A stretch of 64,000 nt of DNA from Arthrobacter sp. EpRS71 (GCF_001512285.1 NZ_LNUV01000003.1:346017-410016), one strand, 5' to 3'. Counted from the stretch's first letter, positions 34,264-43,976 are shown. Notes: generated from the sequence alone by a model not told the origin. Program-made: numbers and translations.

Positions 34264-34671
34264 CTAGACGAAGTCCATCTCCACTTGCAGGAAACGGGCT
34301 GCCTCGGACACCGCGGCCATGAACGAATCCTGTTCGGTGGGCGGCGTCCTTGGCTCCCGGGGATGCCATTCGTGGGGCGCTGAGTAAACGCGGGTGAAGC
34401 CGCCACCAGGAGGCGCGTAGAAGATGCCGAAGCGCTGGACAGGCCACTCAGGCGAGGTCTCCGGGGCGACCAGCAGCGCGGCCCCCGTTTCCGGGTTGTA
34501 CCACTGAGCAATCGGGCGGCGACGGTCATCGGTGAAAAGCCCGGCGGCGTAAAGCGCGGCAGACTGCGGGCTGGTCACCGAGCACAGACGGTCCCACCAC
34601 AGCGGCAGGATGCGTTCATCCCGACGCTGCCACGGTGCCGGAAGCGGCTGCAGCTCTGGCCAAGGGGGCAC
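34264..34671 (-). CDS. Conserved-looking protein of unknown function
   Basis: The protein has 135 aa with a GTG start at 34671, rich in Trp, Pro and Arg (LPLWWDRLCSVTSPQSA, RRRPIAQWYNPETGAALLV). No signal peptide, membrane helix or known motif is visible. It faces the tRNA-Asn terminator and is 44 bp downstream of the membrane esterase gene end. The coding bias (third-position GC) looks real. No function can be offered. Confidence 0.6.
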   Translation of the reverse strand: MPPWPELQPLPAPWQRRDERILPLWWDRLCSVTSPQSAALYAAGLFTDDRRRPIAQWYNPETGAALLVAPETSPEWPVQRFGIFYAPPGGGFTRVYSAPHEWHPREPRTPPTEQDSFMAAVSEAARFLQVEMDFV

Positions 34672-34715
34672 ATCACCACTTTATCGCCGGTACGGGGCCT
34701 GCAAAAGGGCGAGTG

Positions 34716-35999
34716 CTATCTGGAGAGCCCAAGCCGGGGGTAGAGCACTTCGAATCCTTTGGTCAGTCCCGCGTTCAATGCCAAGCCAACGTGACCTCCG
34801 TTGGGCACCTCGTAGTAGGTCACCGCCATCCCTGCCTGCCTGGCCGCTGCTGAGACTGCCTGGGCGGCCGCGACGTAGGTGGTGTCGTCCGAGCCCACAG
34901 TGAATACTGCCGTTGTGTTGGGGAACTGCTTTCCCTTCATGATGTTGATGGGCTTCTGCGCGTCGTAGGCTGCCTGGTTGCCGTTGAAGATCGATGCCAG
35001 GTTGCCCGCCGGATCCTCCGCACCGGGGAATTCCTCACCTGAGATATCCACCACGTTGCCCCACATCTCCGGATATTTGACCGCGAAGGAAATGGCACAT
35101 TGCCCGCCGTTGGAGTAGCCGGCAATGGTCCAGTGTTCGCGGTCCGGGAGGATGTTCAAGTTGGCTTTGGCCCAGTTAACAACGTCCTCGTTGATGTACT
35201 TCTCCACGTTGCCGTATTTGGCGGTGTCGAGGCAGAGGGTGTCATCCTGGTCCGGGCCGATCTGGTCCGCGACGATCGCGATGGGGGCCAGGCCATTGTT
35301 CTTAGCGGCGAACTGATCCAGGGCAGCAGACACGTATTGCGGATCAGGGAGTCCTGGCTGGCCCATCATGAGGACGAACAAGGGCAGCTTGGGCGGATGG
35401 GCCGTCAGGGCCGCAGGGGGCAAGTAGATGCCCGCCGGCCTGGCAGTGAAACCGGACGCGGTGGCTGGAATGACCTGTGTGCCGGCCTCGCCCTGTGCCG
35501 GCTGGTCCGCCGGCGGCTTCCAGTTCTGCCATAGCGGACCTGCCGGAGTGGAGGCATCAGGGTCCGGCTTTGCCAGTTGGATGGCGCCCTCCGTGGAGAT
35601 CCCCAGCGCCGAGCCGAGCGTCTTGTTCAGCCCGAACTCTGTATTGATGCCGAGCGCGGCCACCAGGATGAACACGGGAATCGATACCGCTGCCACCACC
35701 TTCCGCCACCGCGGGCTACGACGGAAACTGACCACGGCCAGACCCAGGGCGGCGAAACAGGCGAGGGCCCAGAACCACACCCGAGGTGTCAGTCCCACGT
35801 GGAAGACGTCCAGGACGTCCTCCACGAGCCACACGGTCAACCACCCGAACAGACCCGCGACCACTACCGCCGTGACCGCAGTGAGGGCCCAGCGCGCTGA
35901 CGGCCGGAGGAACAAGAGCAGGAAAAACACGACGCCGATCACTCCGGCGATCGTCATGACTACCGGGCCGCTGATCTCGAGTTTCAGGAGGTCGTTCAT
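34716..35999 (-). CDS. Membrane-anchored esterase (alpha/beta hydrolase, esterase-D-like)
   Basis: The protein has 427 aa. Four N-terminal membrane helices (about residues 10-130) precede an extracytoplasmic hydrolase domain with LPLFVLMMGQPGLPDPQ, the nucleophile elbow IAGYSNGGQCAIS, DISGEEFPG, VGSDDTTY (probable Asp) and NGGHVGLA (probable His). It starts 22 bp after the MprF-like gene on the same strand. Known aminoacyl-lipid systems sometimes pair a synthase with an outward-facing hydrolase, so aminoacyl-lipid turnover is a fair inference. Mycolyltransferase-like activity is a less likely alternative. Confidence 0.78.
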   Translation of the reverse strand: MNDLLKLEISGPVVMTIAGVIGVVFFLLLFLRPSARWALTAVTAVVVAGLFGWLTVWLVEDVLDVFHVGLTPRVWFWALACFAALGLAVVSFRRSPRWRKVVAAVSIPVFILVAALGINTEFGLNKTLGSALGISTEGAIQLAKPDPDASTPAGPLWQNWKPPADQPAQGEAGTQVIPATASGFTARPAGIYLPPAALTAHPPKLPLFVLMMGQPGLPDPQYVSAALDQFAAKNNGLAPIAIVADQIGPDQDDTLCLDTAKYGNVEKYINEDVVNWAKANLNILPDREHWTIAGYSNGGQCAISFAVKYPEMWGNVVDISGEEFPGAEDPAGNLASIFNGNQAAYDAQKPINIMKGKQFPNTTAVFTVGSDDTTYVAAAQAVSAAARQAGMAVTYYEVPNGGHVGLALNAGLTKGFEVLYPRLGLSR

Positions 36000-36021
36000 G
36001 GCCGCCCGGTCCGCTTGGGCG

Positions 36022-38520
36022 TCATGCGGCTGGCTCTTTGGCTACCATTTGCCGCAACAGCCCGGCACTTTGGGTGGGGGACAGCCCCGGCAGGTAGGCC
36101 GAACCCACCGCGATGCCGATGGACGGCAAGGCCAACGGGTCCTGGTAGTACATGTACAGGGTCCGGTGTTCAGGCTGGAACCTTGATTTGAAAGCGGCCA
36201 AGGATTTGAAGCCGTACATGGGTTCCAGGGCGTTCCCCAGAAGTGCCAGGACGCGGTCCAGGGTGCTGCGGTCTCCGTCCCCGGCACCGCCGCCTGCGTT
36301 GGCGAGCGGCGAGCCGGACAACGAGATCCGGGGTACTTCCTCTTTGAAGTGGGTCACGGCAGAGGCGATGAGGAACTCCATGACGCCCTTGAATCCTGTG
36401 GTCCGGCGGCGCATGAAGTCCAAGGTCCACCCGGAGATGGCCCCGTGGCTGAAGACGGGGAGCCAGCTGGTGACTCCATGGACTAGTCCGTCGTCATCCA
36501 CGGCCACGCAGCAGAGCACCTCGGGATCTTTGAGCTCGTTCAAGCCACCCAGGGTGAAGCCCATCTCAGGAAGCGCTTTGTCAGCTACCCATTCTTCGGA
36601 GATCTCCGCCAGCTGCGCCCTGATACCCGGAGGCATTTCAGGGTAGGGGTACCAGCGATCTTTGATGGAAAGCTTGTCTGCACGGTTCAGGGCGGTCCGG
36701 ACGTTCTGCCATTCCTTGCCCTTGAAGGTCATGGCTTGGACGTTGAGGAGTGTCTCTTCCGCCACCTCGAGTTTCCTGAAGCCATGGGGTAGGAGTGGGA
36801 CATCCAGCTCTGCCGTTGCGGAATAGAAACACGGGATCAGCCCCAGGTTGGCGCAGTGCTTGACGAAACCCGTAGCCGCATCGGCGTGGTGTTCGCTGGC
36901 GCCAAAAGGACCGGCAACGGTGAGGGCAACCCCGTTGTGGACCTGATAGGCGATTCCAGCTTTCCTGTCCGGGGTGAACCAGTACTGGTTGTTGTCCCAG
37001 AGCGCCATCCAGGACAACGTGCCGCCGCCATTATGCAACAGCTCCCGGGTGTGCCCCAGATCCGCTGCGGGATCGGTGGCCATCATCCTGAACCGCCGGA
37101 AGTTGTTCAGGACAAGCACCAGAATGCAGAGCCAGATGACGTCTCCACCCAGGCCGTACAGCACGGTGCTCAGGACGCCTTGGGGGAGGGCCACCACGAA
37201 CGGGACAGGGAAAGGAACCAGGATATGGGTCAGTTGCCCGGCAAGGTCCACCAGCGTAGAGCGGCCCGGATTGCCTTCAACGAACCAGAACACCACGTAG
37301 AGGACCACAGCTGCCACAGCAAGGATGAGCGAGGTCCGGCCGAGGACCCGGTACCCGGCATCGCTGGATTCGACGCGGAACTTATGCCGGTTGACCAGCA
37401 GCATCACAGCGATGATGACCGGGGCGAGGACTGCGGGTATCGCGTACAGGAGCAGGTACGCGACGTCCTCATCGCCTACTGCGACCCCCGGATCCGTGAC
37501 GTACTGGACGATGGACAGGACGGTCACGGCCGCCAGATACAGCTGGATAACGAGTGTCAGCCGATACGCCAGCCGCCGGCCGCGCCTCAATCCCTCGGCG
37601 CAGACAAGGAGCAGCAGCACAGGAATCAGCGTCAGGATCGCCGCGCCAAAGCTCTGGACGCCCACGATGCTTTGCAGGGTGACACAGTTGCTGTCGTTAT
37701 TACACGCTTCCTGAACCTCGTCGGCGTCGGGACTGGCTTGGAGCATTACTTCGGAAACGACGGACAGGGGGCCGATTTCCCACGTTCCGGTCAGCTGCGT
37801 CAGCAATGGACCCACCGCGAAGACACCCACCACGGTGCCCACCAGGAACCGTGTTTCGCGAAGGCTTGAGGAGTGCAGCGATCCCGCCCGTCGGCGCAGG
37901 GCCAGCGACTGGATGGCCCACCCTGCCAGGATCCCGATCACGGCCCCGGCCAGGGCCTGGAGGGTTTGGGCGACGCCAACAAACAGGGCAAACATCAGCG
38001 TGGCGGCCAGCAGCCACGTCCTCAGGCGGCGACGCCACAGGGCCTCAAGTGCCGCCGTCGAGCATCCCAACGCCGCGGCAGCGCCACCATAGGCACCCAC
38101 AACATATTCGCCGCCCAGGAAACTAAGCCATTGGTCGCTGGCATCAGTTCCAAAAGTTACGAGGGCTACCAGGACCAGGGCACTGAGGGCGGAACCGGCA
38201 ACGAAGGCAGCCAGCGCCGGCCAAAGGCCCATGACGCGTTCGGCGATGCCCACTCCCACCAGGATCGCCGCTGTGCAGGCCAGGTAGTCGAGTAAGGACG
38301 AAGCGAAGAACGCCGACGTGAAGATTGACCACCAAGGTCCTGGTTCCACCGCCAAACCAAGGCCCACTTGGTTCAGCAACTCTTGGCCGGGACCGTTGAT
38401 GAGGCTGCCGGATATGGCCCCCAGCACCCAGAGCAGTACCACCAAGGCCAGCGTCAGTGGCAGTTTCCGCAGGGTTGCCAGGCCGCGCGCACTGCCCTGA
38501 AAGACAACAGCCGTGCTCAT
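36022..38520 (-). CDS. MprF-like aminoacyl-lipid synthase with rhomboid-like membrane domain
   Basis: The protein has 832 aa; AAGGGGAC precedes the ATG. The N-terminal part has a rhomboid-like helix bundle (WWSIFTSAFFASSLLDY, GGEYVVGAYGGAAAALG) without an obvious Gly-x-Ser-x-Gly active site, then more helices to about residue 470. The C-terminal DUF2156 domain (ALWDNNQYWFTPDRKAGIAY, VHGVTSWLPVF, GWTLDFMRRRTTGFKGVMEF, ISLSGSPLANAGG) is the tRNA-dependent aminoacyltransferase fold of MprF. It would transfer an amino acid, often Ala or Lys, to phosphatidylglycerol or diacylglycerol, altering surface charge. The amino acid and lipid are unknown. Confidence 0.82.
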   Translation of the reverse strand: MSTAVVFQGSARGLATLRKLPLTLALVVLLWVLGAISGSLINGPGQELLNQVGLGLAVEPGPWWSIFTSAFFASSLLDYLACTAAILVGVGIAERVMGLWPALAAFVAGSALSALVLVALVTFGTDASDQWLSFLGGEYVVGAYGGAAAALGCSTAALEALWRRRLRTWLLAATLMFALFVGVAQTLQALAGAVIGILAGWAIQSLALRRRAGSLHSSSLRETRFLVGTVVGVFAVGPLLTQLTGTWEIGPLSVVSEVMLQASPDADEVQEACNNDSNCVTLQSIVGVQSFGAAILTLIPVLLLLVCAEGLRRGRRLAYRLTLVIQLYLAAVTVLSIVQYVTDPGVAVGDEDVAYLLLYAIPAVLAPVIIAVMLLVNRHKFRVESSDAGYRVLGRTSLILAVAAVVLYVVFWFVEGNPGRSTLVDLAGQLTHILVPFPVPFVVALPQGVLSTVLYGLGGDVIWLCILVLVLNNFRRFRMMATDPAADLGHTRELLHNGGGTLSWMALWDNNQYWFTPDRKAGIAYQVHNGVALTVAGPFGASEHHADAATGFVKHCANLGLIPCFYSATAELDVPLLPHGFRKLEVAEETLLNVQAMTFKGKEWQNVRTALNRADKLSIKDRWYPYPEMPPGIRAQLAEISEEWVADKALPEMGFTLGGLNELKDPEVLCCVAVDDDGLVHGVTSWLPVFSHGAISGWTLDFMRRRTTGFKGVMEFLIASAVTHFKEEVPRISLSGSPLANAGGGAGDGDRSTLDRVLALLGNALEPMYGFKSLAAFKSRFQPEHRTLYMYYQDPLALPSIGIAVGSAYLPGLSPTQSAGLLRQMVAKEPAA

Positions 38521-38643
38521 GTGATGTCCCCTTCACCGGTTCAAGCACCGGTTACCCCGGCTGGCCACCATTCTGCCCTGCGGCAGGCAGTTAGGGGAGG
38601 GTTTGGTTATTCCCGACGTCGGCGGGTCGCCTGTGGAGGGCGA

Positions 38644-38823
38644 CTAGTCCCGCTTCCAAGGGCCAGGATTCACGCGGTAGAGGATAGCAGCGCCGATCAC
38701 GGCGCCCAGGATGGCACCAAACAGCGCGCTGCCGGCGGCGCGACCGAGAAGAGCACCGGCGACGGCGCCAAGCAAGGCGCCAAGGAAAAGGCCCCTGCCG
38801 TTGCGGTGCGGTTTATTAGTCAT
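38644..38823 (-). CDS. Small glycine-zipper membrane protein
   Basis: The protein has 59 aa from the ATG at 38823 (MTNKPHRNGRG). It is nearly all a Gly/Ala-rich hydrophobic hairpin (LFLGALLGAVAGALLGRAA, ALFGAILGAVIGAAILY) with a basic tail. Such glycine-zipper proteins pack in membranes; no specific role is known. It lies between the Bcr-type exporter and the MprF-like gene on the same strand. Confidence 0.65.
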   Translation of the reverse strand: MTNKPHRNGRGLFLGALLGAVAGALLGRAAGSALFGAILGAVIGAAILYRVNPGPWKRD

Positions 38824-38846
38824 GATCACAGCCTACGGGGGCGGTT

Positions 38847-40076
38847 CTAATGAATGGACGGAACCGACCGCGGCCGGACAATCAGCCACAGCGCGGCAAT
38901 GGAGCCCGTAATGCAAGCGGCCATGACGGCACCCATGGGCACTGCGGAGCTGACGCCGAGCCAACCGACCACCGGCGGGACTATACCGGCCATCATGAAC
39001 TGGGAGGCACCCAGGAGCGATGCAGCGGTGCCGGCTTGAGCGCCGTGGTTGGCCAAGGACAGGACCTGAACGCACGGGAACATGAAGCCGGTGGCGCAGA
39101 TGTAGAACCACAACGGGATGAGGATGCCCCACAAGCCCACATGGAAAAGGTCCAAAACGACAATCAGGGCGGCCATGAGCACCATAAAGAGGGTTGCTCC
39201 AGCCACGATCCATTGCGGGGCCACCCGTCTGATGAGGCGTGAGCTGATCTGCACGCCTGCCACGATGCCCAGTGAGTTGATGCCGAACAGGATGCCGTAC
39301 TCCTGTGGGGAGAATCCGTAGACGTTTTGGAACAGGAACGTGGAAGCCGAGAGGTAGGCGAACAAGCCGCCGAAGTTGAGGCTTCCCACCAGCACCATGC
39401 CGACGAAGATCCGGTCCGTCAGGACTGTTTTGTAGCGTTGCCGCACGGTAACGGCGGACTTGCCCCGTTGGTCCGCCGGAAGCGTCTCGCGGATGAAGAA
39501 GATCGAGGCAAGGATCACCAGCAGGCCGTAGCCGGCCAGGAAGTAGAAGATGCCCGGCCAAGGGAAGGCCAACAGCAGCTGGGACCCGATGACGGGTGCC
39601 AGGATGGGGGCCAGTCCGTTGACCAGTGACATGCGCGAGAACATCCGGACCATGGAGTATCCGTGAAAGAGGTCCCTGACCATGGCCATGGCCACGACGC
39701 CGCCTCCGGCAGCACCGATGCCCATCAGGACACGGAACAAGGACAGCATTCCGATGTCTGTGGCCAGTGCTGCACCGAGCGATGAGCCGATGTGTACGGC
39801 AGTGGCCAGGATCAGCGGTAGTCGACGACCCACCTTGTCACTGAAAGGTCCCACCAAGAGCTGGCCGAGCCCGAAACCAACCGTTGTGCCGGTCAGCGTG
39901 AGCTGGATGGCCGCCGCCGAGACATCAAAACTCTCTTCCAACGCGGGGAAAGCCGGAAGATAGAGGTCGATGGTGAAAGGACCCAGGGCAGTCAGGGCAC
40001 CCAACAGCAGAATGTAGACAAGTTTTTCACGTCGGCTCAGAGAATCGCCCGGAGCAATGGGAGAGGTCACGATCAT
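38847..40076 (-). CDS. Bcr/CflA-type multidrug efflux MFS transporter
   Basis: The protein has 409 aa and twelve predicted helices. Family markers are LGALTALGPFTIDLYLPAFP in helix 1, GLGQLLVGPFSDKVGRRLPL (motif A) after helix 2, and RVLMGIGAAGGGVVAMAMVRD around helices 4-5. Bcr/CflA proteins export drugs by proton antiport. A separate control region (40077-40248) with no gene lies upstream. Confidence 0.9.
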   Translation of the reverse strand: MIVTSPIAPGDSLSRREKLVYILLLGALTALGPFTIDLYLPAFPALEESFDVSAAAIQLTLTGTTVGFGLGQLLVGPFSDKVGRRLPLILATAVHIGSSLGAALATDIGMLSLFRVLMGIGAAGGGVVAMAMVRDLFHGYSMVRMFSRMSLVNGLAPILAPVIGSQLLLAFPWPGIFYFLAGYGLLVILASIFFIRETLPADQRGKSAVTVRQRYKTVLTDRIFVGMVLVGSLNFGGLFAYLSASTFLFQNVYGFSPQEYGILFGINSLGIVAGVQISSRLIRRVAPQWIVAGATLFMVLMAALIVVLDLFHVGLWGILIPLWFYICATGFMFPCVQVLSLANHGAQAGTAASLLGASQFMMAGIVPPVVGWLGVSSAVPMGAVMAACITGSIAALWLIVRPRSVPSIH

Positions 40077-40248
40077 CTATCCTATGGCCCGGATCATATT
40101 TATTGGGCGTATGACGGGCGCGCCGGGGCCCGATCCCGAAAGTTCAGCAGGAACCTGAATGATAGCTTTGAGAACAGGTGTATGCGGGGATTGTTTTCCG
40201 CCGCGTTCGCCTTACACGATGCCCAGAGGAAGCAGTTAGGCGGAACCC
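40077..40248. other. Divergent intergenic region without gene
   Basis: This 172-bp spacer separates the Bcr-type exporter and holin-X starts. It holds AT-rich stretches (GATCATATTTATTGG near the exporter) suited to a promoter, but no recognised operator, RNA or repeat. Confidence 0.4.
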
Positions 40249-41097
40249 ATGAGTGGACGTCACACAGGCCGGCCCAGTCAAGGGCCAGCCATTCGTAGTT
40301 TGCCGAAGACCCTCAAGCTCGTTGCAAGGCTGGCTCCGAGGCAACTCAACGACGAAATCGCCTTGGCGAAGGTCGAACTTAAGCGAAAGGCCACACAGGT
40401 TGGCGTCGCCGGCGCCTTCTTCGGAGTAGCGCTGGTTTTCCTGGCGCTCCTAATCATTGCCCTGGTTGTCGCGGCGATCCTTGGTTTGGCCACCATCATG
40501 CCCGGCTGGCTTGCGGCCCTGGTGGTTGCGGCGTTGTTCCTGGTGATCGTAGCCATCGCATCCCTGATAGGAATTGCCAAGTTCAAGAAGGCCATGCCCC
40601 TGGTTCCTGAGGACACCATCCGGGGAATCAAACATGATCTCGGAATTGCCAAGGAAGGCTCCGACTTCGACGAGTCCATCCTCGATCCCAACTCGCCCGC
40701 CGCCAAAGCCGCCAAGGCTGAAAAGGAAGCGTCCGCAGAGAAGGCCAAGGCTGAAAAAGCTGCCAAGGAAGCCGCCAAGGAAGCGGACGCCGTCAAGGCG
40801 CCCACCGAAGCTGAGCTTCGCTCGCGCCTGAAGCGCCGCCGCGAACACCTCACTGGTGTGCGTGACGAGCTCGGTGAACAGCTCGACGTCAAGAAGCAGG
40901 GACAGGCGTTGCTCGAGAGTGCCAACGGGAAGTTCCAGGAGAGCAAGGAATTCGCTGCCGCGAAATTTGCCGACCTCGGAGACTCTGTCCCGGAGAGCCT
41001 CACCGAAAGGCTTGCCGCCCGGTGGAAGGACCTCGCAGCTTTCGCCACCGCTGCCGTGGTCTTCGTTGTGGCGCTGCGGAAGCTACTGAAGAAGTAG
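40249..41097 (+). CDS. Actinobacterial holin-X family membrane protein
   Basis: The protein has 282 aa. An amphipathic N-terminus (LARLAPRQLNDEIALAKVEL) leads into two long helices (about residues 48-105), the layout of the actinobacterial holin-X family. A highly charged Lys/Ala/Glu coiled coil follows (about 145-200), and a final helix ends in LRKLLKK. Despite the family name there are no lysis genes around, so a housekeeping envelope role is more likely than phage lysis. Confidence 0.8.
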   Translation: MSGRHTGRPSQGPAIRSLPKTLKLVARLAPRQLNDEIALAKVELKRKATQVGVAGAFFGVALVFLALLIIALVVAAILGLATIMPGWLAALVVAALFLVIVAIASLIGIAKFKKAMPLVPEDTIRGIKHDLGIAKEGSDFDESILDPNSPAAKAAKAEKEASAEKAKAEKAAKEAAKEADAVKAPTEAELRSRLKRRREHLTGVRDELGEQLDVKKQGQALLESANGKFQESKEFAAAKFADLGDSVPESLTERLAARWKDLAAFATAAVVFVVALRKLLKK

Positions 41098-41143
41098 AAG
41101 CCAGCCGCGCCATCAGACACTGAAGACAAGCAAGGGGGACAGG

Positions 41144-41767
41144 ATGAGATTGATCGGAGCTGGGTCGCGACCCGACCGGCCGCAGGTTGATCACGACCTC
41201 ATCTTCACCGTTCCCAATATCCTCACAGTCCTTCGCTTCATGGGCGTGCCGCTCTTTGTCTGGCTCGTCCTGTCCGAACAGGAGTATGGTTTCGCGGTCC
41301 TGGTGCTCGTCATCATGGGCAGCACCGATTGGGTGGATGGCTATATTGCCCGGCGCTTCGACCAGACATCCAAGCTCGGCCGGATCCTCGATCCCATGGC
41401 TGACCGTGCCGCACTGCTGGCGGTCGCCTTCACCCTGGCGATTGCCGGCGTCGTGCAGTGGTGGTACCTGGCCGCGCTGCTGGTACCGGACACAGTCCTG
41501 GCCATTGCATCTTTGATCTACTTCCGAAGCCACCCTGACCTTCCGGTCAGCATCATTGGAAAGATCCGCACGGCGCTGCTGCTGGTCGGCACTCCGCTGC
41601 TTGTCCTGTCCAAACTGCCTATTCCGTTGACCGAGGTCTACTTCGTGGCGGCTTGGACGTTCCTGGGCCTCGGCCTGATCGGCCACTGGATAGCGGCATA
41701 TAACTACTACTGGGCCATCCTGCGCAAAGGAAAAGAATTGAAAACCGACGACGGCGGACGAGGCTGA
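41144..41767 (+). CDS. CDP-alcohol phosphatidyltransferase (PgsA-like)
   Basis: The protein has 207 aa. The family signature is complete: DWVDGYIARRF and LGRILDPMADR match D-x2-D-G-x2-A-R-x8-G-x3-D-x3-D. Helices follow on both sides. It makes a phospholipid headgroup bond, probably phosphatidylglycerophosphate or cardiolipin, from CDP-diacylglycerol. GGGGGACAGG before the ATG is a good ribosome site. It overlaps the next gene as TGATG, so the two are coupled. Confidence 0.87.
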   Translation: MRLIGAGSRPDRPQVDHDLIFTVPNILTVLRFMGVPLFVWLVLSEQEYGFAVLVLVIMGSTDWVDGYIARRFDQTSKLGRILDPMADRAALLAVAFTLAIAGVVQWWYLAALLVPDTVLAIASLIYFRSHPDLPVSIIGKIRTALLLVGTPLLVLSKLPIPLTEVYFVAAWTFLGLGLIGHWIAAYNYYWAILRKGKELKTDDGGRG

Positions 41768-42684
41768 TGGTCTGGCTGGCGGTTTTTCTCGCGGTACTTG
41801 GTGCCTTCTTCCTTGCCATCGGTGCCCAGCGGCAGGGCAGCGCCGTGAAAGCCGACACGGGCGGCTTGGCACTGAGCTCCAATGGGTTCCTGCGGCTCCT
41901 GCGAAATCCCCGCTGGATGCTTGGACTGTTGTTCCTCGCCCTCGGAATGGTGATGAACGCAATCGCGCTGGTGTCAGCACCCCTCACGGTGGTGCAGCCG
42001 ATTGGTGCCATTGCGCTGGTCATCACCACGGTGGTCAACGCCAAGGACCAGGGCCTGAGCATCAACCGTGCAACCGTGGTGGCCATCAGCGCCTGTGTCG
42101 CGGGTTCAGCACTGTTCGTCCTCCTGGCCGTCAACGTCACGCAGGAGAACCACCACGTCAATACTGAGGACGAACTGACCATTGTCCTGTTGTTGGCCCT
42201 GGCAGTGGGCATTTTTGGGACACTGGCCGTCCTGTTCAAACACCGGATGAGTGCCTTCATTTACATTTTGGGCGCCGGTGTCCTGTTCGGTTTTGTTGCC
42301 GTCCTGACCCGCATCATCGGCAAGCACCTGCTCGACCCCAACGGCTTGTTCCTGCTCAACGTCCAGTGGTACACGCTCGTAGCAATTGTGGCCGCCGGGG
42401 GACTCGGCTCATGGTTCGTCCAGAGTGCCTATTCCGGGGGTCCGCCGGACCTGGTCATTGCCGGACTGACCGTGATTGACCCGATGGTTGGCATCGCAAT
42501 TGGCATTGTGATCCTGGGTGAGCTTCGTCCCGATGTCCACGCCGTGATGGCCATCGCCATGGCCGCGGCCGCTACGCTTGCTATCGTGGGGGTTATTGCC
42601 CTGAGCCGGCACCACCCGGAAGTCACCAAACGCAAGAAGGACGCGAAGGCGGCTGCCAACCGGAAGGCCCAAGGCAAAGCTTGA
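41767..42684 (+). CDS. DMT-superfamily transporter-like membrane protein
   Basis: The protein has 305 aa with about nine helices. MVWLAVFLAVLGAFFLAIGAQRQG at the start, followed by SAPLTVVQPIGAIALVITT and GPPDLVIAGLTVIDPMVGI, fits the EamA/NIPA-like DMT group of actinobacteria. A Lys-rich cytoplasmic tail ends it. Start by TGATG overlap with the upstream phosphatidyltransferase. Substrate unknown; Mg2+ transport is only one possibility. Confidence 0.75.
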   Translation: MVWLAVFLAVLGAFFLAIGAQRQGSAVKADTGGLALSSNGFLRLLRNPRWMLGLLFLALGMVMNAIALVSAPLTVVQPIGAIALVITTVVNAKDQGLSINRATVVAISACVAGSALFVLLAVNVTQENHHVNTEDELTIVLLLALAVGIFGTLAVLFKHRMSAFIYILGAGVLFGFVAVLTRIIGKHLLDPNGLFLLNVQWYTLVAIVAAGGLGSWFVQSAYSGGPPDLVIAGLTVIDPMVGIAIGIVILGELRPDVHAVMAIAMAAAATLAIVGVIALSRHHPEVTKRKKDAKAAANRKAQGKA

Positions 42685-42778
42685 CTTGCGCCACCGCTCT
42701 CGCGGACGGCAACCCGGCGACACCGCAGCATTGCCACAAGCAGTGCTGTTCGCACCGTGACCATCAGGAGTTCTCCAC

Positions 42779-43975
42779 GTGACCATTCCCGACACCACCA
42801 AGCCCCTCACCATACTGATTGCCGCGGATACTTACCCGCCGCACGTCAACGGTGCCGCACAGTTCGGCTACCGCCTGGCCAAGGGGATGACGGCACGCGG
42901 GCATAACGTGCACGTGCTGGCCTGCCGTCCGGACACGGGCAAGAGCTACACCGAGTTCCGCGACGAAGCCACCGTTCACCGGCTCCGCTCCCACGGCGTC
43001 TTCACCCACGAGTACTTCCGAATCTGCTTCCCGTGGGAGATCAAGAAGGAAATCAGCCTTCTTTTCGATCGGGTCCAACCGGACGTCGTTCACATCCAGA
43101 GCCACTACATGATTGGCGAGCACGTCCTCTACGAGGCTGTTAAGCGCGGCATCCGGATTGTGGCCACCAACCACTTCATGCCCGAGAACCTCAACCCCTT
43201 CCTTCCGTTCCCGCAGTGGTTCAAGGATATTGTTGGCCGGATTTCATGGAAGGACATGGGCAAGGTCATGGGCCAGGCGGACGTGGTCACCACGCCGACG
43301 CCACTGGCTGCCAAGGCCATGCACCAGCACGCTTTCCTGCGTAAAGTCTTGCCTCTTTCCAACGGCATCGACTCGTCTGCTTACGAGCTGCAGCCTGGTG
43401 AAGTCATCGAGCCGCACGCCAACCCCACAGTCCTGTTCGTCGGCCGGCTCGCCGAAGAAAAGCACATCGACGTGCTGATCGATGCCGTGGCCAAGACCCC
43501 GCGCGAACTGAATGTGAACCTGGAAATCGTGGGCGGCGGCGAAGTCCGCCCTGCCCTTGAGGCCCAGGTGGCGAAGCTTGGACTGGGTGACCGTGTGAGG
43601 TTCCTCGGGCTTGCCAGCGACGAGGACCTGCGGGAGGCCTACATCAAGGCAGATATCTTCTGCATGCCCGGAACAGCCGAGCTGCAGTCTCTGGTGACCT
43701 TGGAGGCCATGTCTGCTTCCACTCCTGTGCTGTTGGCCAACGCCATGGCACTGCCGCATCTGGTCCGTGACGGGGAGAACGGGTACCTCTTCACCCCCAA
43801 TGACAGCAACGAGCTGGCGGACAGGATCACCCAGCTGGTGGGTCTTCCCCAGGACGAGCTTGAGGCGATGGGCAAGCTGAGCCGCGAGATGGTGGAGCCA
43901 CACAGCATCAACGGAACCCTCCAAACCTTTGAGGACCTCTACCGCGGTGCCACTTACGAGGACATGGTGGTGTGA
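42779..43975 (+). CDS. GT4-type glycosyltransferase
   Basis: The protein has 398 aa with a GTG start at 42779 (AGGAG upstream). The GT-B fold is indicated by TILIAADTYPPHVNGAAQF, VVHIQSHYMIGEHVLYEA and TNHFMPEN in the acceptor half, and VLFVGRLAEEKHIDVLIDA, EIVGGGEVRPALE and TAELQSLVTLEAMSASTPVL in the nucleotide-sugar half, with the conserved Glu. Similar enzymes add glucose or mannose to lipids; a glycolipid role fits the lipid genes upstream but is inferred. A terminator follows directly. Confidence 0.85.
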   Translation: MTIPDTTKPLTILIAADTYPPHVNGAAQFGYRLAKGMTARGHNVHVLACRPDTGKSYTEFRDEATVHRLRSHGVFTHEYFRICFPWEIKKEISLLFDRVQPDVVHIQSHYMIGEHVLYEAVKRGIRIVATNHFMPENLNPFLPFPQWFKDIVGRISWKDMGKVMGQADVVTTPTPLAAKAMHQHAFLRKVLPLSNGIDSSAYELQPGEVIEPHANPTVLFVGRLAEEKHIDVLIDAVAKTPRELNVNLEIVGGGEVRPALEAQVAKLGLGDRVRFLGLASDEDLREAYIKADIFCMPGTAELQSLVTLEAMSASTPVLLANAMALPHLVRDGENGYLFTPNDSNELADRITQLVGLPQDELEAMGKLSREMVEPHSINGTLQTFEDLYRGATYEDMVV

Positions 43976-43976
43976 C

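Noticed and set aside
40249..41097. Holin-family hit as a sign of prophage
   Set aside because: No endolysin, structural, integrase or repressor gene lies nearby; the family is common in actinobacterial chromosomes.
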